Shown here: positions 35,572 to 41,655 of the stretch, in pieces | Numbering within the stretch: the stretch's first letter is position 1 | Layout: every line of letters begins with the position of its first letter | Assembly (NCBI RefSeq): GCF_012843705.1 | Contig: NZ_JABAFQ010000016.1 | Span: 1-41,655, forward strand | Reading direction: 5' to 3' | DNA length: 41,655 nucleotides | Source: Fusobacterium sp. FSA-380-WT-3A | Lineage (GTDB): Bacteria > Fusobacteriota > Fusobacteriia > Fusobacteriales > Fusobacteriaceae | Program-made: the position numbers and the translations under genes | Notes under the pieces: model-generated | The model's database searches: none | Told to the model about the DNA's origin: nothing | The model's input: the letters and a program-made list of their open reading frames with translations, nothing else

Positions 35572-36378
35572 TTATCTTATTTTTATAAAACTAGGATTCA
35601 TTTTTTCAAATGATGTTATATATTTTACATCTAATTTTTCTAACATTTCATAGGCTATTTTAAAATCTTTTGTAATATACTCTTTTTGATGTGAGTCAGA
35701 ACCTATTGTTAATATCTCTCCACCTAATTCAAAATATCTTTTTAAAATTGGAAAATCTGGATAAACTCTATCTTCTCCATATCTAAATCCTGAGGTATTA
35801 ATCTCTATCCCTTTTCCTCTAGAAATAATCTCTTTTAATATTTCATCTATAACTTCCATATGTTTTCCTATATCCATTCCTCTAAACTTAGGTCCACCAT
35901 ATCTTGTTATAAAGTCTATATGCCCATAAACACAATAGTTTTGAAATTTTTTTACATTCTCTAAAACAGTTTTAAAATAAAATTCTTGCATTTCATCTCT
36001 AGTTTTTCCAGCTTGTAGTATTCCAAAAGCTAAGTCAATACTGTTTATTCCATGTGTCGAAGCTATTACAAAATCTAAAGGATATTTGGATATTTTTTCG
36101 TTATAAAAATCTAAAGTATGTGGTTGTATTCCAGCTTCTATACCAAATTTTATTTTTATTTTATCTTTATATATCTCTTTTAATTTTAAAATTTCTTTTG
36201 CATATTCATCTAAATTAATATTCCAAGCACTACTCAAATCTTCCATTCCATGTTCTAAATGGTCTGTTATTGCTATCTCTTCCAATCCTAATTCTGTAGA
36301 TTTTTCTATAATTTTTATTAAATCTTCATTTGAATCTCCTGAAAATCTACTATGAATATGATAATCACTATAAAACAT
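35572..36378 (-). CDS. Histidinol-phosphatase-like PHP hydrolase (HisJ/HisK family)
   Basis: A 268-residue PHP-domain phosphoesterase. All metal-binding motifs are visible: DYHIHSRFSGD (H7, H9), ITDHLEHG, the glutamate in GIEAGIQPH, ASTHGI, YGHIDFITRYG and the final GSDSH. These match HisJ-type histidinol phosphatases, but no other histidine biosynthesis gene is present in the window, so the true substrate may differ. It lies 21 bases after the DUF1846 gene and is probably co-transcribed with it. Confidence 0.85.
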   Translation of the reverse strand: MFYSDYHIHSRFSGDSNEDLIKIIEKSTELGLEEIAITDHLEHGMEDLSSAWNINLDEYAKEILKLKEIYKDKIKIKFGIEAGIQPHTLDFYNEKISKYPLDFVIASTHGINSIDLAFGILQAGKTRDEMQEFYFKTVLENVKKFQNYCVYGHIDFITRYGGPKFRGMDIGKHMEVIDEILKEIISRGKGIEINTSGFRYGEDRVYPDFPILKRYFELGGEILTIGSDSHQKEYITKDFKIAYEMLEKLDVKYITSFEKMNPSFIKIR

Positions 36379-36399
36379 TTTTTCTCCTAATTTTATTTT

Positions 36400-37908
36400 T
36401 TATAATTCATTATAATATAAGTTTTCTGTTGGGAAAACCATATCACAAGTAACATCAATACCTAATTTTCTTAAAAGTTGTTCATCTACTTTTCCTAGAA
36501 TTATTGTAGAATGGGCTTGAGAACCTTTTAAGTTATTTAATTGGTCTATTGCTTTTTTAGCTCTCTCATCTGTCACAGCACAAATACTTAAAGCAATTAA
36601 AACTTCTTCACAATTAAGAGTTGGCTTTTTACTTCCAAAGTTCTTAATTTTTAAATTCATTATAGGCTCTAAAGTTTCTTGAGATAATAAATGAACTTCA
36701 TCTTCTAAGCCAGCTAAATGTTTTATAGAATTTAATAGAGCTGAAGCTGCTGCACACATAGTTGTAGAACCTTTTCCTGTAATTATTGTACCATCATCTA
36801 ATTGGATAGCCACAGCTGAAGAACTAGCTTCTTTATCTATTTTTTTAATTTTTTCAAGACGTTTTCTAGCTGCTACTAAAACTTCTCTATCCTCTTCTTT
36901 TAATTGTAATCCTTCCATTATCATTCTAGCTCTTTGGAAAGTTTCTTGGTCAATATATCCTTTTTTATATTCACAACCAGCATTTAAATATCTTCTTATA
37001 ATTTCTTGTTCAGAAGCTTTTCTTACTACTTCATCATCGATTATTCCATATCCTACTCTATTAACTCCCATATCTGTTGGAGATTTATATTCAGATGGAT
37101 TTCCTGTTATTCTTTCAATTATTCTTTTTAAAACAGGAAATGCTTCAATATCTCTATTATAGTTTACAGCAGTAAGTCCATAACTTTCTAAGTGGAATGG
37201 GTCTATCATATTTACATCTTTTAAATCAACAGTTGCTGCTTCATAAGCTATGTTTAAAGGATGTTTTAAAGGTACATTCCAAACAGGGAAAGTTTCAAAT
37301 TTTGAATATCCTGCTTTTATTCCTTTTTTTCCTTCATGATATAATTGATTTAAACAAGTAGCTAATTTTCCACTTCCAGGTCCTGGAGCTGTAACAACTA
37401 CTATTGGTTTAGTTGTTTCTATATAAGGATTTTTCCCATATCCTTCCTCACTAACTATCGTATCTACATCTGTAGGATAACCTTTTGTTGTTCTGTGTTT
37501 ATAAACTTTTATTCCTCTATGTTCTAATTTATTTATAAATACTTTTGTAGCTGGTTGGTCTTCAAATCTTGTAATAACAACACTATTAACTTCTAATTCA
37601 TAATCTCTTAAATCATCTATTAACTTTAGCACATCCATATCGTAAGTGATACCAAAGTCTCCTCTTATTTTATTTCTTTCAATATCACCAGCATAAACAC
37701 ATATAATAACTTCTACTTTTTCTTTTAATCTCTGTAATAATTTAATTTTAGCATTTTCATCAAACCCAGGTAAAACTCTTTTTGCATGTAAATCGAAGAA
37801 AAGTTTTCCTCCAAATTCCAAATATAACTTATCATAATTATTAACTCTCTCTAGTATAAATTTAGATTGTTCCTCAAGGTATTTATTATGATCAAATCCT
37901 ATTTTCAT
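36400..37908 (-). CDS. DUF1846-family protein with P-loop-like motif
   Basis: A 502-residue conserved cytoplasmic protein of the DUF1846 family, whose function is not known to me. Recognisable segments are [19 protein letters not shown] at the start, [18 protein letters not shown], the Gly-rich [23 protein letters not shown] (about 173-195), which resembles a Walker A loop, and [19 protein letters not shown] later part (about 375-470) has a small-domain pattern with [24 protein letters not shown] and [19 protein letters not shown] precedes the ATG. It has a clear promoter at 37946-37974. The family is often found in anaerobes and lactic bacteria. Confidence 0.88.
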   Translation of the reverse strand: MKIGFDHNKYLEEQSKFILERVNNYDKLYLEFGGKLFFDLHAKRVLPGFDENAKIKLLQRLKEKVEVIICVYAGDIERNKIRGDFGITYDMDVLKLIDDLRDYELEVNSVVITRFEDQPATKVFINKLEHRGIKVYKHRTTKGYPTDVDTIVSEEGYGKNPYIETTKPIVVVTAPGPGSGKLATCLNQLYHEGKKGIKAGYSKFETFPVWNVPLKHPLNIAYEAATVDLKDVNMIDPFHLESYGLTAVNYNRDIEAFPVLKRIIERITGNPSEYKSPTDMGVNRVGYGIIDDEVVRKASEQEIIRRYLNAGCEYKKGYIDQETFQRARMIMEGLQLKEEDREVLVAARKRLEKIKKIDKEASSSAVAIQLDDGTIITGKGSTTMCAAASALLNSIKHLAGLEDEVHLLSQETLEPIMNLKIKNFGSKKPTLNCEEVLIALSICAVTDERAKKAIDQLNNLKGSQAHSTIILGKVDEQLLRKLGIDVTCDMVFPTENLYYNEL

Positions 37909-37945
37909 AAATGCCTCCTAATTAATAAATTTTTAACAACTATCT

Positions 37946-37974
37946 ATTCTACCATATTTTCAAAAAAATTCCAA
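37946..37974 (-). promoter_or_regulatory. Promoter of the DUF1846-PHP unit
   Basis: TTGGAA and TAGAAT are separated by 17 bases, with an extended TGG before the -10. The transcript would start about 30 bases before the DUF1846 start codon. I see no hairpin in the 142-base gap (37909-38050) that would end the upstream thi transcript. Confidence 0.65.
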
Positions 37975-38050
37975 AATATATTTTTATTTTATTAAAATTT
38001 TTACTTTATTTTTCTATAAAAAATAAAATATCTTTATATCTAATCAAAAA

Positions 38051-38740
38051 TTATTTATTTGAAGCATTTTTCTTTTTTATTCTATTCCCATACTTTCTTT
38101 TTTTAGATTTTTCATCTATTTTATTTGAAATAGAAACATCTCTTTTATTTTTCATTCCTTTTTTTATTTTTGTTTTTTCTTTCATTACAGAAAATCCAAA
38201 AGTTCCTAAAACTTTTTTAGACATTGGAAAATATTCTCCATGACAATAATTAATAAGTTCTGCATTTTCAAAATGAATTTTTCCATTTTCATCTAATAAA
38301 TTTTCATCAACATGCGAACCTACTACTTCAGCTAAAAATAAATCATGAGTTCCTAATGAAATTATATCTTTTACTTTACATTCAATATTAATTGGACACT
38401 CTTCAATATATGAACAATCAACATTATCACTAGGTATCATAGTAAATCCCATCTCTTTAATTTTGTCATTTGTTCTTCCTGAACGAACTCCACAAAAATC
38501 TACTTTTTCTGTAAGTTTTTTTGGTGGTAAGTTAACGGTAAATACCATAGTTTCTTTTATATACTCATAAGATAATCTTTCTGGTCTTATTGATATTGAA
38601 AGCATGGGAGGTTTTGTACAAACTGTCCCTGTCCATGCTACTGTAAAAACATTTTCTTTTCCTTCTGAATTTTTACTACTAATCAATACTACTGGTACAG
38701 GATTTAAAATAACACTCCCTTTAAAACCAATTTTTTTCAT
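38051..38740 (-). CDS. Flavin reductase-like FMN-binding protein with basic tail
   Basis: A 229-residue protein whose first about 185 residues form a flavin reductase-like split beta-barrel (NPVPVVLISSKNSEGKENVFTVAWTGTVCTKPPMLSISIRP, then FTVNLPP and FLAEVVGSHVDE). These bind FMN and use NAD(P)H or act as flavin-dependent redox proteins. The last about 45 residues are very rich in lysine and arginine and probably disordered, which is not usual for the family; the tail may bind nucleic acid or membranes. It lies 12 bases after the thiE-thiM fusion gene and is the last gene of the nudix-thi operon. A link to thiamine metabolism is not established. Confidence 0.82.
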   Translation of the reverse strand: MKKIGFKGSVILNPVPVVLISSKNSEGKENVFTVAWTGTVCTKPPMLSISIRPERLSYEYIKETMVFTVNLPPKKLTEKVDFCGVRSGRTNDKIKEMGFTMIPSDNVDCSYIEECPINIECKVKDIISLGTHDLFLAEVVGSHVDENLLDENGKIHFENAELINYCHGEYFPMSKKVLGTFGFSVMKEKTKIKKGMKNKRDVSISNKIDEKSKKRKYGNRIKKKNASNK

Positions 38741-38752
38741 ACTTCTCCTTTA

Positions 38753-40216
38753 TTAAAAATTCTCTAAAATAATTTTTTCATTTTCTATAAATTTTTCTTT
38801 AGTCATATTATAAATATTATCTAAAATCTTAACTTTTAAAGTTCCATTTCCTTCAGTTTTATCAAGAGATTTTTCTGAAAGTTCTCCAGCTATTCCCATT
38901 AAACTTACTCCTAATGTCGCTCCCAACATATAATCTTTATTAGTTCCACAAGCACAACCTATAAGAGAAGCTGTCATACATCCTGTTCCTGTTACCTTAC
39001 CTAATATATGAGTTCCATTTTTTATAATAGCTATTCTTTTTCCATCACTTATAATGTCATCTTTTCCTGTTATAGCTATAACTGTATCTAATTTTAAGGC
39101 CAACTCTTTAGCCATTTCATCAGCATTTTCTAATATTTCTATAGAGTCAACTCCTCTATTACTCATATTTTTTAATCCAGCTATAGATTTTATCTCTGCT
39201 AAATTTCCTTTTATTACAGAAAATTTTACATTTTTTAATAAATTATCTATTAACTCTTTTCTAGCTTTAGAAGCTCCAACTCCAACAGGATCCAAAACTA
39301 CAGGCACTCCTAATTTATTGGCTATTTCTCCTGCTTTTACTACTATATTACACATTTGTTTATCCATTGTTCCTATATTTATCACTAAAGCTGAAGTAAA
39401 AGATAAAATCTCTTCTAATTCCTCTTCACAAAATGACATTAATGGAGAACCACCCATAGATAAAGTTATATTAGCACAATCATTTATTGTAACAGTATTT
39501 GTTATATGATACACTAACGGTTGTTTTTCTCTTATCTCTTTTATTATATTTCCTATTTGCTCTTTTTTCATTTTTCTTTCTCCTAAATTACTATCCACAT
39601 ATTTTTTTAAATTTTTAGTTGCTTCTTTTATATTTTCTTTTCCTAAAATTTCAGAAATAACAGCAACTCCATTTATTCCAGTTTTCATTACTGAAATAAT
39701 ATTATCCATATGTATTCCACCAATAGCTACATTAGGAATATTTATACTTTCTACTATATTTTTTAATTTTTCAAGTCCTAATGGTTCATTAATATCTTTT
39801 TTACTTCCTGTATAAAAAATAGTCCCTATTCCTAAATAATCTGCTCCATCTCTTTGAGCTTTTAAAGCTTCTTCTATATTCCCAACAGATACTCCTATTA
39901 TTTTATCCGGTCCTAAAATTTCTCTAGCTTTTTTTAATTCCTCATCTTTTTGTCCTATATGTACTCCTGCTGCATCTACTGATTTAGCTACTTTTACATT
40001 ATCATTTATAATTAACGGAATAGTGTATTTATCAGTTATTTTTTTTAATCTTTTAGCAATTTCTAAAAATTCTTCATCTGATATATATTTTTCTCTTAAT
40101 TGTACAACAGTAGCTCCTCCAAGAATACTTTCTTCAACAGCTTTATATAAATCTCTACCTTTTAATATATCTCTATCTGTTACTAAATAAACAGAATAAT
40201 CTATATTTTTATTCAT
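38753..40216 (-). CDS. thiE/thiM: Fused thiamine-phosphate synthase and hydroxyethylthiazole kinase
   Basis: A 487-residue bifunctional enzyme. Residues 1-~212 are ThiE: YLVTDRD, VVQLREK, NDNVKVA, AGVHIGQKD and the YLGIGTIFYTGSKKD loop; it joins HMP-PP and thiazole phosphate into thiamine phosphate. Residues 216-487 are ThiM: VYHITNTVTINDCANI, VLDPVGVGASKAR, GNLAEI and the catalytic GTGCM; it phosphorylates hydroxyethylthiazole. There is no stop between the halves. The join carries AGGAGA (39579-39584) 7 bases before an in-frame ATG (39571), exactly where a separate thiM would start, so free ThiM may also be made. The gene overlaps thiD by 8 bases. Together with ThiD this is a thiamine salvage set. 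Confidence 0.92.
   Translation of the reverse strand: MNKNIDYSVYLVTDRDILKGRDLYKAVEESILGGATVVQLREKYISDEEFLEIAKRLKKITDKYTIPLIINDNVKVAKSVDAAGVHIGQKDEELKKAREILGPDKIIGVSVGNIEEALKAQRDGADYLGIGTIFYTGSKKDINEPLGLEKLKNIVESINIPNVAIGGIHMDNIISVMKTGINGVAVISEILGKENIKEATKNLKKYVDSNLGERKMKKEQIGNIIKEIREKQPLVYHITNTVTINDCANITLSMGGSPLMSFCEEELEEILSFTSALVINIGTMDKQMCNIVVKAGEIANKLGVPVVLDPVGVGASKARKELIDNLLKNVKFSVIKGNLAEIKSIAGLKNMSNRGVDSIEILENADEMAKELALKLDTVIAITGKDDIISDGKRIAIIKNGTHILGKVTGTGCMTASLIGCACGTNKDYMLGATLGVSLMGIAGELSEKSLDKTEGNGTLKVKILDNIYNMTKEKFIENEKIILENF
39579..39584 (-). promoter_or_regulatory. Internal ribosome-binding site for free ThiM
   Basis: AGGAGA lies 7 bases before ATG 39571, inside the linker of the thiE-thiM fusion. 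Translation from there would give a 272-residue ThiM of normal length. Confidence 0.55.
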
Positions 40217-41015
40217 AATTCATACCAGCCTTTTTATATAAATCAATAAAATGCCCAACTGGTCCTACTCCATGTCCAATAGAAAAAGAATTTTTTATAG
40301 CTTCAGTTATATAATCTTTTCCTTGACGAACTGCTTCTTCTACTGAATTTCCTTTAGCTATAAGAGAGGCTATAGAGGATGAAAGTGTACAACCTGTTCC
40401 ATGAGTATTTATTGTATCTATTCTCACTCCAGGGAATTTTACTATTTCTCCATTTTCAAGTAATAATATATCTGTACAATTATCTTCTCTATGTCCACCT
40501 TTTACTAAAACGTTTTTAGCTCCAAGAGTTTGAATTTTTTTAGCTGCCTTTACCATTTCTTCTTCATTTTTTATTTCCATATCAGCTAATATTTCAGCCT
40601 CAGGAATATTAGGTGTTACTAAAGTTCCTAAAGCAACAAATTTCTTTAAAGCTTCAATAGCTTCATCTTTTAATAATTTATATTTACTTTTTGAAACCAT
40701 AACAGGGTCTATAACAATATTTTTTACGTCATATTGTTTTAACATTTTTGTAATACTTTCTATTATTTCTATACTAGAAAGCATTCCAATTTTTACAGCA
40801 TCCACTCTTATGTCTTCAAATATAACTTCTATTTGTTTTTCTATAATCTCTTTTGAAATTTCCTGAACTCCAAATACACCATTTGTGTTTTGGGCTGTTA
40901 CAGCAGTAATAACACTCATTCCATAAACTCCTAAAGCACTCATTGCTTTTAAATCAGCTTGTATTCCGGCTCCTCCACAAGTATCAGAACCAGCAATTGT
41001 TAAAACATGTTTCAT
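40209..41015 (-). CDS. thiD: Hydroxymethylpyrimidine (phosphate) kinase
   Basis: Phosphorylates HMP to HMP-P and HMP-PP for thiamine synthesis. The 268-residue ribokinase-like enzyme shows TIAGSDTCGGAGIQADLK near the start (Thr-Cys replaces the usual Pro-Ser), GVYGMSVITAVTAQNTNGV, VVIDPVMVSKSK-type motif (IVIDPVMVSKSKYKLL), NIPEAEIL, LVKGGH and the catalytic HGTGCTLSSSIA. The ATG at 41015 follows GGAGG with good spacing; an ATG four codons upstream overlaps that site. Its 3' end overlaps the thiE-thiM fusion gene, so the three activities are coupled. Confidence 0.96.
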   Translation of the reverse strand: MKHVLTIAGSDTCGGAGIQADLKAMSALGVYGMSVITAVTAQNTNGVFGVQEISKEIIEKQIEVIFEDIRVDAVKIGMLSSIEIIESITKMLKQYDVKNIVIDPVMVSKSKYKLLKDEAIEALKKFVALGTLVTPNIPEAEILADMEIKNEEEMVKAAKKIQTLGAKNVLVKGGHREDNCTDILLLENGEIVKFPGVRIDTINTHGTGCTLSSSIASLIAKGNSVEEAVRQGKDYITEAIKNSFSIGHGVGPVGHFIDLYKKAGMNYE

Positions 41016-41065
41016 ATAAACCTCCATTAATTATTTAAGATATTTTTTATAATTTATAATGAATA

Positions 41066-41452
41066 CTACAATAAATATTTTTCTATAATTTCTATATCAG
41101 CTGGAGCCCAAACTAAAGATTTTAGATTTTCTCTTTTAAGCCATATTAGTGCTGAATGTTCTTTTAATTCTATTTTAGATAATAATTTACATTTTATAGC
41201 AATTATATTTACAGTCCCTCTTTCATATTTATGATAAGCATTTCCTATAATCTTTAATGGCTCTATATCACAATCTAACTCTTCTTTTATTTCTCTCACA
41301 ATTCCTTGAAAATAACTCTCACCTTTTTCCAATTTTCCTCCTGGAAATTCCCAATTATTTCCTAAAATTTTATTTTCAGGTCTTAAAGTACATAAAATTT
41401 CATTTTTTTCATTTTCTATTATGGCAGCTACAACATCAATAATTTTTTCCAT
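41066..41452 (-). CDS. Nudix hydrolase (MutT-like nucleoside triphosphate pyrophosphohydrolase)
   Basis: A 128-residue Nudix protein. The Nudix box GGKLEKGES-x6-REIKEELDC is complete except that the glycine after EEL is aspartate, a common variant in MutT-like (d)NTP pyrophosphohydrolases. It begins IIDVVAAIIENEKNEILCTLRP, where the second strand recognises the base. The role is probably removal of damaged or modified nucleotides. The start at 41452 was preferred to an ATG six codons upstream because AGAGG is correctly placed before it. It is the first gene of the nudix-thiD-thiE/M-flavin reductase unit and has a near-consensus promoter. Confidence 0.88.
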   Translation of the reverse strand: MEKIIDVVAAIIENEKNEILCTLRPENKILGNNWEFPGGKLEKGESYFQGIVREIKEELDCDIEPLKIIGNAYHKYERGTVNIIAIKCKLLSKIELKEHSALIWLKRENLKSLVWAPADIEIIEKYLL

Positions 41453-41502
41453 TCTTCCTCTCTTTTTCATTAAAAGATACAGATAGTTTAAATATCCAAA
41501 AT

Positions 41503-41531
41503 ATTATATCACTTAAAAATAATTGTATCAA
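41503..41531 (-). promoter_or_regulatory. Promoter of the nudix-thiD-thiE/M operon
   Basis: TTGATA is separated by 17 bases from a perfect TATAAT, with an extended TGA before the -10. The leader is about 45 bases long, too short for a TPP riboswitch. Confidence 0.75.
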
Positions 41532-41537
41532 TAAAAA

Positions 41538-41568
41538 ACTACATACCCATTATAAATGAGTATGTAGT
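41538..41568 (-). terminator. Intrinsic terminator after the partial PTS gene
   Basis: The stem is ACTACATAC/GTATGTAGT, then a mismatch, then CAT/ATG, with a 5-base loop and TTTTTT on the minus strand. Confidence 0.87.
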
Positions 41569-41591
41569 CATTTTTACATTCTTTTATTAAA

Positions 41592-41655
41592 TTATACTAA
41601 TTTTTTTAATTCAGTTGCTACAAATTCTACATGTGGTCCTACTATTACTTGTACT
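41592..41655 (-). CDS. 3' end of a probable PTS glucose-type permease (EIIB C-terminus)
   Basis: Only the last 20 codons and the stop lie in the window. The peptide VQVIVGPHVEFVATELKKLV resembles the end of the EIIB domain of glucose/N-acetylglucosamine-type PTS enzymes, which typically end in a VQVIVG-P-x-V motif and a short helix. With so little sequence the family call is tentative and the sugar is unknown. The gene continues beyond the right edge and is followed by its own terminator. Confidence 0.5.
   Translation of the reverse strand, partial: VQVIVGPHVEFVATELKKLV

Overview
The window is very AT-rich, densely packed chromosomal DNA from an anaerobic, non-spore-forming bacterium, most likely a member of the Fusobacteriaceae. 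Four things point there: strongly A/T-biased codon use; a Gram-positive-type PolC replicase next to cell-envelope lipoproteins; a CIRCE-controlled hrcA-grpE-dnaK cluster; and strong AGGAGG-type ribosome sites before nearly every gene. I see no transposons, phage genes, CRISPR arrays, rRNA or tRNA genes. No stretch over 300 bases lacks a gene; the longest gaps are about 240 bases (3859-4100) and 190 bases (14421-14613).

Layout. 1-903: a ferredoxin-like gene with a 16-bp palindrome placed as for a Crp/FNR-type activator. 960-3858 (minus): accD-accA-pfkA, joining fatty-acid synthesis and glycolysis. 4101-5349 (plus): two overlapping lipoprotein genes. 5441-14420 (minus): a long informational operon running hpt, rsmA, a DUF4911 gene, khpA, rimM, trmD, a SPOUT methyltransferase, polC and an EamA transporter. 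14614-19163 (plus): a PASTA-only membrane protein, rsgA, rpe, a MarR-FeoA fusion regulator and rqcH. 19188-21091 (minus): nucleoside salvage udp-cdd-deoD. 21218-26575 (minus): yajC, an amidase, a GerMN-domain membrane protein, yqeK, rnr and smpB. 26652-32260 (minus): hrcA-grpE-dnaK, then an aldose epimerase homologue, then dnaJ, driven by a promoter with CIRCE just downstream. 32460-34636 (minus): a MATE transporter and a Cof-type phosphatase. 34771-35520 (plus): a tRNA m6A methyltransferase. 35572-37908 (minus): DUF1846 and a PHP phosphatase. 38051-41452 (minus): nudix, thiD, a thiE-thiM fusion and a flavin reductase. The right edge cuts the 3' end of a probable PTS sugar permease.

How the genes work together. 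Most of the window concerns ribosome and RNA quality control (rsmA, rimM, trmD, rsgA, smpB, rnr, rqcH), protein folding (dnaK system), replication (polC) and salvage of purines, pyrimidines and thiamine precursors. This suits a fermenter living on host- or community-supplied nutrients.

Nothing here is a clearly new defence or mobile system. The points most worth a second look are small departures from family norms: rsgA with no ATG/GTG/TTG start (apparent ATT start); a kinase-less PASTA protein where PrkC usually sits; a MarR-FeoA fusion; a ThiE-ThiM fusion that keeps a ribosome site at the join; a cysteine cluster at the N-terminus of GrpE; two symmetric palindromes in promoter regions; and three intrinsic terminators pressed against the ribosome site of the next gene in the same direction.

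Nine starts differ from the longest possible reading frame and were chosen from ribosome-binding sites or, for rsgA, from domain homology.
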